Positions 1 through 8,784 of a stretch of DNA of 64,000 nt are shown here, piece by piece. The stretch is from Bordetella bronchialis (GTDB lineage Bacteria; Pseudomonadota; Gammaproteobacteria; Burkholderiales; Burkholderiaceae_B), in contig NZ_CP016170.1 of the NCBI RefSeq assembly GCF_001676705.1, forward strand, positions 3,968,001 to 4,032,000, written 5' to 3'. Position 1 is the stretch's first letter, and the number at the start of each line of letters is the position of its first letter. The position numbers and the translations under genes are program-made. The notes under the pieces are model-generated. The model was given only the letters and a program-made list of their open reading frames with translations. It did no database searches and was not told the DNA's origin.

Positions 1-2
1 AG

Positions 3-323
3 GATTTCATCGACAAGAACCCCCATACCGTGCAGGCCATCACGACCGCGATCGTGCGCGCCGAGCAATGGCTGGCCCAGGCGACGCCCGAGCAGGTGGC
101 CGCCGCCGTGCCGCCCGAGTATGCGCTGGCCGACAAAGAGGTATTCGCCCAGGCGTTCACCAACATGCGCGCCTGCCTGTCACGGGACGGCGTCATGACG
201 GACGAGGCCGCCCGCACGGTGCGCAACGTCCTGGCCGCTTTCGACCCCGCCATCGCGCAGGCGAAGATCGATCTGGACGCGACTTACACCAATCGTTTCG
301 TGCAGCAGGTGCCCAGGCAGTGA
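3..323 (+). CDS. ABC transporter substrate-binding protein, C-terminal fragment
   Basis: The frame is open from the window edge and ends in TGA at 321-323, so only the last 106 residues are seen. The visible part is helical with motifs such as VQAITTAIVRAEQWL and a PPEYALADKEVF stretch. This resembles the C-terminal lobe of NitT/TauT/SsuA-type periplasmic binding proteins, which deliver nitrate, sulfonates or similar small ligands to an ABC importer. The stop codon overlaps the ATG of the next gene (ATGA), implying one operon. The ligand cannot be told from this fragment. The family call is by residue pattern only. Confidence 0.55.
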   Translation, partial: DFIDKNPHTVQAITTAIVRAEQWLAQATPEQVAAAVPPEYALADKEVFAQAFTNMRACLSRDGVMTDEAARTVRNVLAAFDPAIAQAKIDLDATYTNRFVQQVPRQ

Positions 324-1261
324 TGAAGACGGATAAAACGATGGCGGACTTCACGGTCATGGCAAGCGGGCTTCTGTTCCCGGAGGGCCCGGTGGCGTGC
401 GACGACGGCTCGGTGGTGCTGGTGGAAATCCAGCGCGAAACCATCAGCCGCGTCACGCCGGATGGCGGCGTGGAAGTATTGATCCAGACCGGGGGCGGCC
501 CCAACGGGCTGGCCCGGGGGCCGGACGGCGCGTACTACATCGCGAATAACGGCGGCTTCCTGTTCCAGACCATCGCCGGCTACAACCGCACGCGGGCCGG
601 CGTGCATCCCGCCTATACCAGCGGACGCATCGAGCGGTACGACGCGAGCACCGGCGAACTGCGCACGCTGTACGACCGCTGCGGCGATGCGCCGCTGTGC
701 GGCCCCAACGATCTGGTGTTCGACAGCCAGGGCGGCTTTTACTTCACCGACTTCGGCAAGAACCGCAAGCGCGATCGCGACCACGCCGGCCTGTACTACG
801 CGCGGGCCGACGGATCGTCGATCGTGGAGGTCGCCTACCCCTTGACCACGGCCAATGGCGTGGGCCTGTCGCCGGACGAAACGGTGGTCTACGTATCGGA
901 AACCGAAACGGGCCGCGTCTGGGCCTTCGACCTGGACGGCCCCGGCCGGCCGCGCAAGCATCCCTTTCCTTCGCCCCACGGCGGACGATTGATATGCACC
1001 TTGCCGGGTTACCAGCGCCTGGACAGCATGGCGATCGACGTGCACGGCAATATCTGCGTGGGGACATTGATCACCGGATGCATCACCGTCATCGCGCCCT
1101 CCGGCGAAATCCTGCGTCAAGTCATGCTGCCCGATCCCATGGTCACCAACATCTGCTTCGGCGGCCCGGACCGCAAGACGGCCTACATCACCTTGTCGGG
1201 CACCGGCCAGTTGGTGGCCATGCCCTGGCCCGATGCGGGGCTGCGCCTGCCCTACGGCTGA
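323..1261 (+). CDS. SMP-30/gluconolactonase/LRE family protein
   Basis: A 312-residue protein with the six-bladed propeller pattern of SMP-30/gluconolactonases: an early FPEGPV motif (metal-binding Glu), GGPNGLARGPDGAYYIANN near residue 57, a CGPNDLVFDSQG segment near residue 130, and LTTANGVGLSPDE near residue 173. The conserved Glu, Asn and Asp residues that bind the divalent cation in this family are all present. No signal peptide is evident, so it is probably cytoplasmic. The start at 323 overlaps the upstream TGA; a second ATG lies at 341. Such enzymes hydrolyse sugar or other lactones; the substrate here is unknown. It converges with the LysR gene, their ends overlapping by 10 bases. 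Confidence 0.85.
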   Translation: MKTDKTMADFTVMASGLLFPEGPVACDDGSVVLVEIQRETISRVTPDGGVEVLIQTGGGPNGLARGPDGAYYIANNGGFLFQTIAGYNRTRAGVHPAYTSGRIERYDASTGELRTLYDRCGDAPLCGPNDLVFDSQGGFYFTDFGKNRKRDRDHAGLYYARADGSSIVEVAYPLTTANGVGLSPDETVVYVSETETGRVWAFDLDGPGRPRKHPFPSPHGGRLICTLPGYQRLDSMAIDVHGNICVGTLITGCITVIAPSGEILRQVMLPDPMVTNICFGGPDRKTAYITLSGTGQLVAMPWPDAGLRLPYG

Positions 1262-2181
1262 GCGGGCCGGCCGGGCGAACTCGGCGTACCGGCATCGCCA
1301 TGTTCGCTCAGATGCCGGATCAGCAACTGCACGGGCGCCGGCAGGGACTCCGCGTCGCGCACGCAGATCTTCCAGTGCCGCATGGCCCAGTCCTCGTCCA
1401 GCGGGACGGCGACCAGGGGACCGGAAGACACATAGCGCGCCGCGTGGTGTTCCGAGACCAGCGCGATGCCCAACCGGGCCTCTACCATGCTGCGCGCGGG
1501 TTCGAAGCCGTTGACGCGGATGCGGAAGCGCAGCGGAAAGTCCAGGTCCGCCGCGGCGCGCAAGACCAGCGAATTCAGGTAACTGCCAGGTTGCGGACCG
1601 ACCAGGTCATGCTCGGCGACCTGGCGGAACGTCAGCGTGCGCGCCTTCGCCAGTACGTGATCCGACGTCATGATCACGACCAGGCGATCGCTGTGATAGG
1701 GATAAACCCGCAGGCCCGGCACCAGCGCATTGCCGCCGAAGATGCCGATATCGGCGGCATTGTCCGCCACGGCGCGCACGACCTCCGGGCTGAGGCTTTC
1801 CTGCAGGTCGATACGCAAGGCGGGGTGCAGGGCGAGGAAATCGCGGATATCGTTGGCCAGGTATTGGACGATGGTCGACAGGCTGGCATGCAGCCGTATC
1901 TGCCCGCGCAGGCCTTCCGCGTGATCGAACAACTCGCTTTCCATCTGCGCCAGGTCGCGCAGGATGACGCGCGCATGGTTCAGCAGCGAGTGCGCCGCCG
2001 GCGTCAGCTCCAGGCCTTTGTTGCTGCGCAGGAACAGCGGCGTCTTGAGCATGTCCTCCATCTGGGAGATGCGCTTGCTTACCGCGGACGGCGCGATGCT
2101 CTCGGCATCCGCCGCCCGCGAAATATTCAGGTGTTCGCAGACCGCCACGAACAGCTTGAGCGACAGCAGGTCGAAACGCAT
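1252..2181 (-). CDS. LysR-family transcriptional regulator
   Basis: A 309-residue LysR-type regulator. Residues 1-60 form the winged helix-turn-helix (FVAVCEHLNISRAADAE, then SIAPSAVSKRISQMEDML), and the rest is the periplasmic-binding-like effector domain. The start MRFDLLSLK at 2181 is preferred over an in-frame ATG at 2205 because LysR proteins begin a few residues before the conserved LKLFVAV segment. The 3' end overlaps the convergent SMP-30 gene. It may control the neighbouring transporter and lactonase genes, but LysR genes usually regulate a divergent neighbour, and here the divergent side (2182-2605) leads to a small hypothetical gene. Confidence 0.88.
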   Translation of the reverse strand: MRFDLLSLKLFVAVCEHLNISRAADAESIAPSAVSKRISQMEDMLKTPLFLRSNKGLELTPAAHSLLNHARVILRDLAQMESELFDHAEGLRGQIRLHASLSTIVQYLANDIRDFLALHPALRIDLQESLSPEVVRAVADNAADIGIFGGNALVPGLRVYPYHSDRLVVIMTSDHVLAKARTLTFRQVAEHDLVGPQPGSYLNSLVLRAAADLDFPLRFRIRVNGFEPARSMVEARLGIALVSEHHAARYVSSGPLVAVPLDEDWAMRHWKICVRDAESLPAPVQLLIRHLSEHGDAGTPSSPGRPAQP

Positions 2182-2605
2182 CAGCCTCCTCCAACGCCAG
2201 GGCATGCCGGCCCTGGCGCACCGTCGGGGTGCCGGGCTTGGCCTGGTCCTTGTTTACATGCGGCGGTATCGTGAAGGCGGCGGCGTACCCTGGCGGCGGC
2301 CGGGCCCCGCACCGGCGACGGCGGCCCGCCGCATGCGCGTCAGCACTATACAACGGTCGCGCGCCCTTCCGCCCACGCTGGCCGCGCTCAGGCACGCCGC
2401 GACAGGCCTTGAAAGAACCGGCGGCCAGCCCGCATCCATCCGGTCGCCTCGGGGTAGCCACACCATGAGCGGACAGGACGGCGACGTCGACACGGTCTTA
2501 CCGACAACAGCGCCATCCCGGCGCACTGCTCCCGGCCCGCAGGGGCTTTTTTCGGTGCATCGTTGGCGTTCGCGCGCGGCCGTTCAATGCTTGCAGGAGC
2601 CGACC
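2182..2605. other. 424-base intergenic region
   Basis: This stretch lies between the divergent LysR gene and the small gene at 2606. I see no convincing protein-coding frame. A short GC hairpin (GCCC/GGGC at 2535-2546) followed by six T residues resembles a rho-independent terminator on the plus strand, but no gene that it would serve is apparent. The ribosome-binding sequence AGGAG of the downstream gene is at 2596-2600. Confidence 0.4.
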
Positions 2606-2926
2606 ATGGATAACCCGCACCAGCTATACATCGATTTGCGCAAGACGGACCTGCTCATCGCCGAATTCCGGCACCGGCTCGATTGCCAGTACCGGCTGAT
2701 CGCAGGCTTGCACCAGCAGCGGGCGCGGGCATGGCTGGAGAAACTGCGCGCGCGCCAGATGGAAAAACATATGACGGCTTTGTGCATGCATCGCGACGCG
2801 CTGATACAGGCGGTGGCCGCGACCCAGGCCAGTGTGTCCGGCCATCTCGGCCGCGACGCGGCGGACGCGGACCGCGGCACGGTAGCGGCCCCGCGCGACG
2901 CCGCCGATGACCGCACCGCGCCATAG
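2606..2926 (+). CDS. Small hypothetical protein
   Basis: A 106-residue protein that I do not recognise. The start at 2606 is preceded by AGGAG. The first two thirds are predicted to be helical and charged, with motifs KTDLLIAEFRHRLD and RAWLEKLRARQMEKHM and several Cys, His and Met residues. The last third is Ala/Asp-rich and probably disordered. No signal peptide or membrane segment. It ends 3 bases before the convergent MFS gene. The good ribosome-binding site and the ordered N-terminal part argue that it is real; the function is unknown. Confidence 0.55.
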   Translation: MDNPHQLYIDLRKTDLLIAEFRHRLDCQYRLIAGLHQQRARAWLEKLRARQMEKHMTALCMHRDALIQAVAATQASVSGHLGRDAADADRGTVAAPRDAADDRTAP

Positions 2927-2929
2927 CGG

Positions 2930-4141
2930 CTAGCCGGCCTGCCGGCTGGCCACCACGCCGACCGCGGTGGCGCGGCGGCGATGCAAGGTCACGGCCAGCA
3001 GCCACAGCGGCATGGCCGCTATCGCCAACAGGCTGCCCACCCAGCCGGTGGACGTCCATCCATGGCCGGCGGCGATCGCCAGGCCGCCCAGGAAAGGCCC
3101 CAGCGCATTGGCCGTATTGAAAGCCGAATGGTTCAAGGCCGCCGCCAGTCCCTGCGCGTCTTCGGCGACGTCCATCAAGCGGGTCTGCAGCACGGTGGCA
3201 AGGGCCCCGCCCAGCCCGATCAGGAAGACGCTCAACATGATCAGCCACAGCTTGTCCGCCATCAAGGGAAACAGCGCCAGCACGGTCGCCGTCCACAGCA
3301 GCAACAGTCCCGCGGTGCGCATGATGGCGCGGTCCGCATACAGCGGCACCACCATATTGCCCACGGTAAGCCCCACGCCGAACACGCTCAGGACCAGGGG
3401 CACGGTGGCGGGCGCCACGTGCGTCACGGCGGCCAGGGTATCGGCCAGGTAGGTGTAGACGGCGAACAGCCCGCCGAAGCCGACGGCACCGATGCCCAGC
3501 GTCAGCCACACCTGGACCCGGCGCAGCGCGCCGAGCTCGCGCAAGGGGCTGGCCGTGGGATCGGCGGGCGTATGCGGCGCGAACAGGCGCACGCTGGTCA
3601 TCGTCAGCACGGCCAGCAAGGAAACCAGGGCGAAGCTCCAGCGCCAGCCCACTGCCTGGCCCAGCCAATTGGCCAAGGGAACGCCGACGATGGTCGCGAA
3701 GGTCAGGCCCAGGAACACGCGTCCCACCGCGACCGTGCGGCGGTTGGCCGGGACCAGGGAACTGGCCAGCAGCGACGCGATGCCGAAGTAGGCGCCATGC
3801 GGCAGCCCGCTGAGAAACCGCGCGGCCAGCATCGCGTGATAATTCGGCGCCACCGCGCTGAGGCCATTGCCGATGGCGAACAAACCCATGAGCAGGATCA
3901 GCAGCGTGCGCCGCGGCAGCCTGGCGCCCAGCACCGCCAATACCGGCGCGCCCACCACCACGCCCAGGGCATAGGCGCTGATGACATGGCCGGCGGTCGG
4001 CGCATCGATGCCCAGGCTGTCCGCGAAGTACGGCAGCAGGCTCATGGTGGCGAATTCGGTGGTGCCGATGGCGAAGCTGCCGACGGCGAGCGCGACAAGC
4101 ACAAGGCCGAGCCGGTGCGGCACGGCGGAGGAATCGGTCAT
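2930..4141 (-). CDS. MFS transporter, sugar efflux/AraJ-like
   Basis: A 403-residue, 12-helix major facilitator. It begins MTDSSAVPHRLGLVLVAL and continues with FAIGTTEFATMSLLPYFA and GHVISAYALGVVVGAP, typical of the drug/sugar efflux (DHA1, AraJ/Cmx) branch. The start at 4141 is chosen because it lies directly before the first membrane helix; the upstream in-frame stretch has a non-membrane composition. It acts in the inner membrane as a proton-driven exporter, substrate unknown. A lipoprotein gene lies 104 bases upstream on the same strand. Confidence 0.85.
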   Translation of the reverse strand: MTDSSAVPHRLGLVLVALAVGSFAIGTTEFATMSLLPYFADSLGIDAPTAGHVISAYALGVVVGAPVLAVLGARLPRRTLLILLMGLFAIGNGLSAVAPNYHAMLAARFLSGLPHGAYFGIASLLASSLVPANRRTVAVGRVFLGLTFATIVGVPLANWLGQAVGWRWSFALVSLLAVLTMTSVRLFAPHTPADPTASPLRELGALRRVQVWLTLGIGAVGFGGLFAVYTYLADTLAAVTHVAPATVPLVLSVFGVGLTVGNMVVPLYADRAIMRTAGLLLLWTATVLALFPLMADKLWLIMLSVFLIGLGGALATVLQTRLMDVAEDAQGLAAALNHSAFNTANALGPFLGGLAIAAGHGWTSTGWVGSLLAIAAMPLWLLAVTLHRRRATAVGVVASRQAG

Positions 4142-4245
4142 GGGGTGTCCCGGATAACGGTAGAACGGATGCAGCCACCGCAATTGCTGCGGTGCAGCGA
4201 GCATTTTACGCCGTCCGGCCGCGATGCCAAGACGCACCCGGCGCG

Positions 4246-4527
4246 CTAGCTGCCGGGCGGCCGTTCCAGCGGCGACGGGGCGCTACGCTCGTTGATCCAG
4301 TCGGTCGCGTCCCTGACAAACCAGGGCAGGTTCAGTTTTTCGCCCTCGCCCGACTGTATCGTCAAGGCCGGCCTGGGGCCGCTGGGCGCAACGCCCCCGG
4401 CCGCGCTGGATTCGGGCGCCGCGCTGTATACCGGCGGCCCCGGATCCGCGGGAGGCGGATGGGCGCAGCCCGAGAGCAAGGCGCACAGCGCGGCAAACAG
4501 GACGGGCGCCTGACGATAGGGTTTCAT
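4246..4527 (-). CDS. Small lipoprotein
   Basis: A 93-residue protein with a clear lipoprotein signal: MKPYRQAPVLFAALCALLSGC, in which L18-S19-G20-C21 is the lipobox and Cys21 the predicted lipidated residue. The middle is Pro/Ala-rich and disordered, and the end holds a short ordered motif, LNLPWFVRDATDWINERS. It is probably anchored to the outer membrane (no Asp after the Cys). The start at 4527 is fixed by the signal peptide. I know of no function for this family. Confidence 0.7.
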   Translation of the reverse strand: MKPYRQAPVLFAALCALLSGCAHPPPADPGPPVYSAAPESSAAGGVAPSGPRPALTIQSGEGEKLNLPWFVRDATDWINERSAPSPLERPPGS

Positions 4528-4804
4528 GATGCTGACTCCAGATGGCAGTGCGGCCCGCGCAAGCGAGCACACCGCTCGTTTGGCTTGCGTCCGCGGCGCG
4601 GGACGCGCGGGCCGGCTTCTCGGCCGGATTGTAGGGTGCGGCCATCGGGGCGGCCATTGGGGCGGGCATCCGCCCCGGCGCCGGGCCCCGATGTCGCATT
4701 TTTGCCTATGGCTCCGGAATTTGTTTTGCCGTTTCGCATTTGAGATGACATTTGCATAATCGCTGCCATATTCTTGCGCTTTCCTGCCCTGCCGGAGCGC
4801 CACG

Positions 4805-5962
4805 ATGATCGATTCCGACACCTTATCCGCCTTGGTCGCCGAAATCTTCGGTCCCTGGGTCACCCCGCCGGATGCTCCCAAGAAGGGCGGAAGCGTCGGC
4901 TTCCTTGTCGGGATCACGATCAATAAAACCCGCCATTACTTCACGGAAGGAAGTATCGGCCTGCATGGCGACGGCCCCATGCCGCGGCGCCAGGACATCG
5001 TTTTCTTCATCGGATCGAACTCCAAGGTGTTCACGGCCACCCTGCTGCCGCTGGCGGCGTCGCAGGCAAGCAATCCGGTCACCGCCGATACGCCCGTCGC
5101 GTCCCTGCTGCCCACCAGCGTCACCTTCAACCAGCCCAACGGGCAGGTACTGCTGTGGCACCTGGCCACGCACAGCGCCGGTTTCCCATTCCATGTATGC
5201 GGCAAACGGCCGCACTTCGGCGACTACCCTTTTGCGTCGCTGAACGAGTTTCTCGACGCCTTCCAGCCTCCGTATGCGCCCGGCGAATACTTCGCGTACA
5301 GCAATCCCGGCTTCGCATTGCTGGGCGACGTCCTGTCCCACGCCTTTGTCACGGATACACCGAGCACGGAATGGGACAGCACGTATATGCAGTGGCCATC
5401 CCTGGTCCGGAAGTACGTGACCGAGCCCCTGGGAATGGGGTCCACCCATGTGGATTACTCGAAGGTCGCGAGCCGTGTGGCCCAGGGCTACGTCTACAAG
5501 GACCGCGGCGGCGCACCGGAATACGCGAAGATCGATCCGCCGACGTGGGGCATACGATCGGCGGCGCTGACGTCCGGCGCGCTGTCCTCGACACTGGACG
5601 ACATGCTGACATTCCTGGAAGCGCAGATCGATCCCTCTTCCGTCGGCGACACGGCGCTGGCGCAGGCCATCGCGGCCACGCAACAGCCATGGCCGTCCTC
5701 CGACTCGCTTTCGATGGGCCTGGGCTGGCAACGGTCGAACGACTATCTGGACAAGGACGGCGCGCTGCCTGGCTACAACTCCTACATGGCCTTCGACCCG
5801 CACGCCAAGGTGGGCGTTTTCGTCCTGGGAAATACCGACGGCGACGAGGCCGGCGGCACGGTGGTCCATGGCGGCCGCACCCTGCTGGGCAAGCTGCGTG
5901 GCGCCACCGCGCAGCCGTCGAAATTCCCCAAACCGCCCACGACGCCCCAGTGTCCCGCCTGA
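4805..5962 (+). CDS. Serine hydrolase, class C beta-lactamase fold (S12-like)
   Basis: A 385-residue protein with the three active-site elements of the serine beta-lactamase/penicillin-binding fold: S71-N-S-K74 (SxxK nucleophile motif in GSNSKVFTA), Y165-S-N167 (YxN motif in FAYSNPGFALLGD), and H355-G-G357 in the KTG position. The family includes AmpC-like enzymes, D-aminopeptidases and esterases. No signal peptide is visible, unlike true beta-lactamases, so a cytoplasmic esterase or peptidase role is more likely. GGAG precedes the ATG. It is followed after 116 bases by the S53 peptidase on the same strand. Confidence 0.8.
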   Translation: MIDSDTLSALVAEIFGPWVTPPDAPKKGGSVGFLVGITINKTRHYFTEGSIGLHGDGPMPRRQDIVFFIGSNSKVFTATLLPLAASQASNPVTADTPVASLLPTSVTFNQPNGQVLLWHLATHSAGFPFHVCGKRPHFGDYPFASLNEFLDAFQPPYAPGEYFAYSNPGFALLGDVLSHAFVTDTPSTEWDSTYMQWPSLVRKYVTEPLGMGSTHVDYSKVASRVAQGYVYKDRGGAPEYAKIDPPTWGIRSAALTSGALSSTLDDMLTFLEAQIDPSSVGDTALAQAIAATQQPWPSSDSLSMGLGWQRSNDYLDKDGALPGYNSYMAFDPHAKVGVFVLGNTDGDEAGGTVVHGGRTLLGKLRGATAQPSKFPKPPTTPQCPA

Positions 5963-5975
5963 TCCGCGTTCCCTG

Positions 5976-6002
5976 CCTGAACCGCCTGAACCGCCTGACC
6001 CG
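5976..6002. repeat. Three tandem 9-bp units
   Basis: CCTGAACCG, CCTGAACCG, CCTGACCCG sit head to tail in the gap between the serine hydrolase and the S53 peptidase. They look like simple slippage repeats. Confidence 0.6.
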
Positions 6003-6078
6003 CGTTCCCGCCGTACCGGCGCGCCGCCATGTGGCAGCCTGCCGCTGACCGTATCCCGCAACAAGGAAGAGAAACGCC

Positions 6079-7752
6079 ATGACGCAAGAACAAGAAGCGA
6101 CGGTATTGCAAGCGAGCGCGTTGCCTGCGCATCTATTGACCCGGCCGGCCGGCGCCGCGGACCCGGGTCCCACACTGCACGTCGCCTTGCGATTGCATCC
6201 GCGCGGCGGCGACCAGGCCGTTTTCGCGCGCGCCATGCAACTGGGCAAGGAACATCCCGCGCAACGCCGCTTCCTGGATGCGCAGGGGCTGGCCGCGGAA
6301 TTCGGCCCGCCGCCGGAGGCCCTGGATGCCGTCCGCGCGTTCTGCTCGCAACATGGCTTCACCCTGCACCGGGTGGCCCTGGGCGGCCTGTTCGCCACCA
6401 TCGTCGGCAAGGCTGGCGACCTGGCGCGCGCCTTCGGCACCGAGCTGGCGTTGTATCGACATGAGGACCGCGTCTTCAGGGGCTACGCGGGTACGCTGAC
6501 CCTGCCCGCCACCTTGGCGCCGCACGTCGCCGCGGTGCTGGGACTGGACGAGGTGTCATCCCTGGCGTGCCGGCTGACCGACACTATCCCCTGCGAAGTC
6601 AGCATGGAAACCATGGCGGAGAATCCGCCCATTACCGTGGCGAACGAGTATTACAAGTATCCGACCGAATTTACCGGCGTCGGCGCGACTGTCGCGTTCA
6701 TCGAGGCCTACCTGGCGCTGAACAACGACGACATCCAAGCGTATTTCTCGAGCCTGGGCTTGACCGTAAAGCTCGAAGTGATACGCGCGATGATAGACAT
6801 GGGCCAGCCCTTTTGCGAGACGCAGATCCTGCCGCCGGAACCGGATGGCGAAGCCATGTTGGACATCAAGCTCACTGGAGCGGTGGCGCCGGGCGCCACC
6901 CTCGTGGTCTACGGACAGGCGGAGAGCTACGGCTATAGCTGCGATCCCTGGGTCGATTCCTTGCTGGCGGCGCTGGACCGGCCCGCCTTCCCCTGCCACG
7001 TCATGTCCATCAGCCTGGGCAATCCGGAATCGGCCTGGGGCGTCCAGACCGTGCTGAGCGCGCATATCCTGTTCGCGATCGCGGGCTTGCAGGGCGTGAC
7101 GGTCTGTGTGGCCTCCGGCGACTACGGTGCCTTGGGCAAACACAACGGCAAGTACATGCAGAACTGCGCCTTTCCCGCTACCTCGCCATTCGTACTGGCG
7201 TGCGGCGGCACGGAGCTCCTGCTCGATAACCAGCGCAACCTGCAGGGCGAAGTCGTATGGAATGAACTCGTGGTGGCCCATCAGAAGTGCGCGACGGGCG
7301 GCGGCCGCAGCACGATGTTCGGTGTGCCGGACTACCAGCAGGGAATGTCCCTGCCGGACTCCTTCAACAAGGATATGCCGGCGGGGCGCGGCATACCGGA
7401 CGTCGCGGCCAACGCCGCGGAATCGAGCGGCTACGCACTGCAGCCCGATAACACGGGCAATTACTACGGAACCAGCGCGGCCGCCCCCATGTGGGCGGCA
7501 TTGATCGCCCGCCTGATCGAGGGCAACGGCGGCAAGCCGCTGGGCTTCCTGAATCCGTGGCTGTACGCGGCGCAGCTTTACGGGGATGCCGAGCTGTGCC
7601 ACCCCATCACGCAGGGCAATAACGGCGCGCCGGACAGCGATGTGGCGTTCGTCGCGCAGGCCGGGGTCCCATGGAATGCCTGCTGCGGGCTGGGGTCGCC
7701 GCTAGGGTCGAATATCGCCAAGGCGCTGAAGATCCCGACGTCCGGGACGTGA
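6079..7752 (+). CDS. S53 family serine-carboxyl peptidase (sedolisin/kumamolisin type)
   Basis: A 557-residue protein. Residues about 30-165 match the pro-kumamolisin activation domain, and 190-550 the subtilisin-like catalytic domain. The catalytic set is complete: E258 and D262 (DGEAMLDIKL), oxyanion D348 (ASGDYGA) and S466 (YGTSAAAPMW). These enzymes cleave proteins at acid pH after autocatalytic removal of the propeptide. Two features are odd. No signal peptide is visible at the N-terminus. The C-terminal calcium loop, usually with Asp in the DIT and WDP positions, reads HPITQGNN and PWNACCGLG, so two expected ligands are Pro and Asn. The start at 6079 follows AGGAAGAG. Confidence 0.85.
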   Translation: MTQEQEATVLQASALPAHLLTRPAGAADPGPTLHVALRLHPRGGDQAVFARAMQLGKEHPAQRRFLDAQGLAAEFGPPPEALDAVRAFCSQHGFTLHRVALGGLFATIVGKAGDLARAFGTELALYRHEDRVFRGYAGTLTLPATLAPHVAAVLGLDEVSSLACRLTDTIPCEVSMETMAENPPITVANEYYKYPTEFTGVGATVAFIEAYLALNNDDIQAYFSSLGLTVKLEVIRAMIDMGQPFCETQILPPEPDGEAMLDIKLTGAVAPGATLVVYGQAESYGYSCDPWVDSLLAALDRPAFPCHVMSISLGNPESAWGVQTVLSAHILFAIAGLQGVTVCVASGDYGALGKHNGKYMQNCAFPATSPFVLACGGTELLLDNQRNLQGEVVWNELVVAHQKCATGGGRSTMFGVPDYQQGMSLPDSFNKDMPAGRGIPDVAANAAESSGYALQPDNTGNYYGTSAAAPMWAALIARLIEGNGGKPLGFLNPWLYAAQLYGDAELCHPITQGNNGAPDSDVAFVAQAGVPWNACCGLGSPLGSNIAKALKIPTSGT

Positions 7753-8015
7753 AACCGGCGCTTGGCGGCCAGCCCGCCTGGCCAATAGGCCGGCAGCGAA
7801 AGAAAGCGGTGCCCCTGTCCAGGAGGCACCGCGCTAGACCGTTCCGTGGTCATCCTAAGCATGGGCCGGCATGGCGACAAGTATGGGCCGGCTGCCTACA
7901 ATCGATTTCGAAACACCCGGTCGAGCCGCCGCAGGCCGGCCGGGATACTCATCGATTCATTGCCTGACCGCGCATTTCGCACTGAACCATGGCTTGCGCC
8001 ACCAAGGGGGTCTCC

Positions 8016-8696
8016 ATGGATAACGGCAACATCGATATCGCCAAATGGGTGTGGGTCACCGTCGTGGCGCTTGCCGCCCTGGGCTGCGTGGTCGCGGCGT
8101 TGATATGGGCGAATCCACGCAGTGCGCTCCTGCGGGCCAGCTCGGCGGACACCGTATCCGGCATCAGGTTGAAACGCGGCGTCGCGGCCGATGGGGCGTC
8201 CGAACCGGCCGACGCCGCGTTCGAAGCCGGCCAGCTCTCCAAGTATTACGCCGAAACGCTCGCGCAATCGCAAGTCGCCTTCTGGTTCGCGATCGCCAGC
8301 TCCGCGATCGGCTTCTTCGCCATCATCTTCGCGGCCACGCTTTATACGAATCGCGGGGCGATATTCGCCCAGACCCTCGGGGGATTGATCATGGAAGCCG
8401 TCGCCACCCTGGCTTTCGTGCAATCCAAGAACGCCCAGCAATTGATGATGCAGTTTTTCGAGAAGCTGCGCATCGACAGAGTGCACACTGAATCGCGAAG
8501 GACGGTCGAGACCGTGAAAAGCGAAGAAGCCAAGGACGCCTTGAAAATCTACTTGTCGCTGCACTATGCGGGCGTGCCGGCGGCGGAGATCATCGCCAGG
8601 GACATATATGCGGTCATACGGCCGTCGCAGATAGCAGACGCGCGGCGAATCACGGCGATAGACCTGGCCGAGCATCCCTTGCCCGGCAGCCCCTAG
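8016..8696 (+). CDS. Membrane protein resembling the TRADD-N-associated 2TM family
   Basis: A 226-residue protein starting MDNGNIDIAKW at 8016, preceded by AAGGGGG with 5-base spacing; an in-frame ATG at 7989 has no such site. Three hydrophobic segments are seen: residues about 12-32, 83-106 (FWFAIASSAIGFFAIIFAAT) and 115-134 (GGLIMEAVATLAFVQSKN). The last two and the segment joining them match my memory of the cyanobacterial TRADD-N-associated two-transmembrane family, which is linked to bacterial conflict systems. The tail (140-226) is soluble and helical. No TRADD-N domain itself is visible. The assignment rests on pattern memory. It lies 53 bases from an IS66 element and next to a tRNA island. 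Confidence 0.6.
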   Translation: MDNGNIDIAKWVWVTVVALAALGCVVAALIWANPRSALLRASSADTVSGIRLKRGVAADGASEPADAAFEAGQLSKYYAETLAQSQVAFWFAIASSAIGFFAIIFAATLYTNRGAIFAQTLGGLIMEAVATLAFVQSKNAQQLMMQFFEKLRIDRVHTESRRTVETVKSEEAKDALKIYLSLHYAGVPAAEIIARDIYAVIRPSQIADARRITAIDLAEHPLPGSP

Positions 8697-8741
8697 CGCC
8701 GGGGCGGGACGACGCGATGCGACGGGATCGAGCGTGCTTGC

Positions 8742-8749
8742 GGTCCATC
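8742..8749. repeat. 8-bp target site duplication of the IS66 element, left copy
   Basis: GGTCCATC directly abuts the left end of the insertion sequence and is repeated exactly at 11162-11169. Eight bases is the duplication length usual for IS66. Confidence 0.92.
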
Positions 8750-8784
8750 GTAAGCGGCCGGTAATCACGCGTTGACGACGGCAA

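Noticed and set aside
2254..2526. Short plus- and minus-strand frames between the LysR gene and 2606
   Set aside because: Arg/Pro-rich, no ribosome-binding sites, no motifs.
4823..6175. A 450-residue minus-strand frame over the serine hydrolase
   Set aside because: The plus strand has all three catalytic motifs of the beta-lactamase fold; the opposite frame has none and an Arg/Gly-rich composition.
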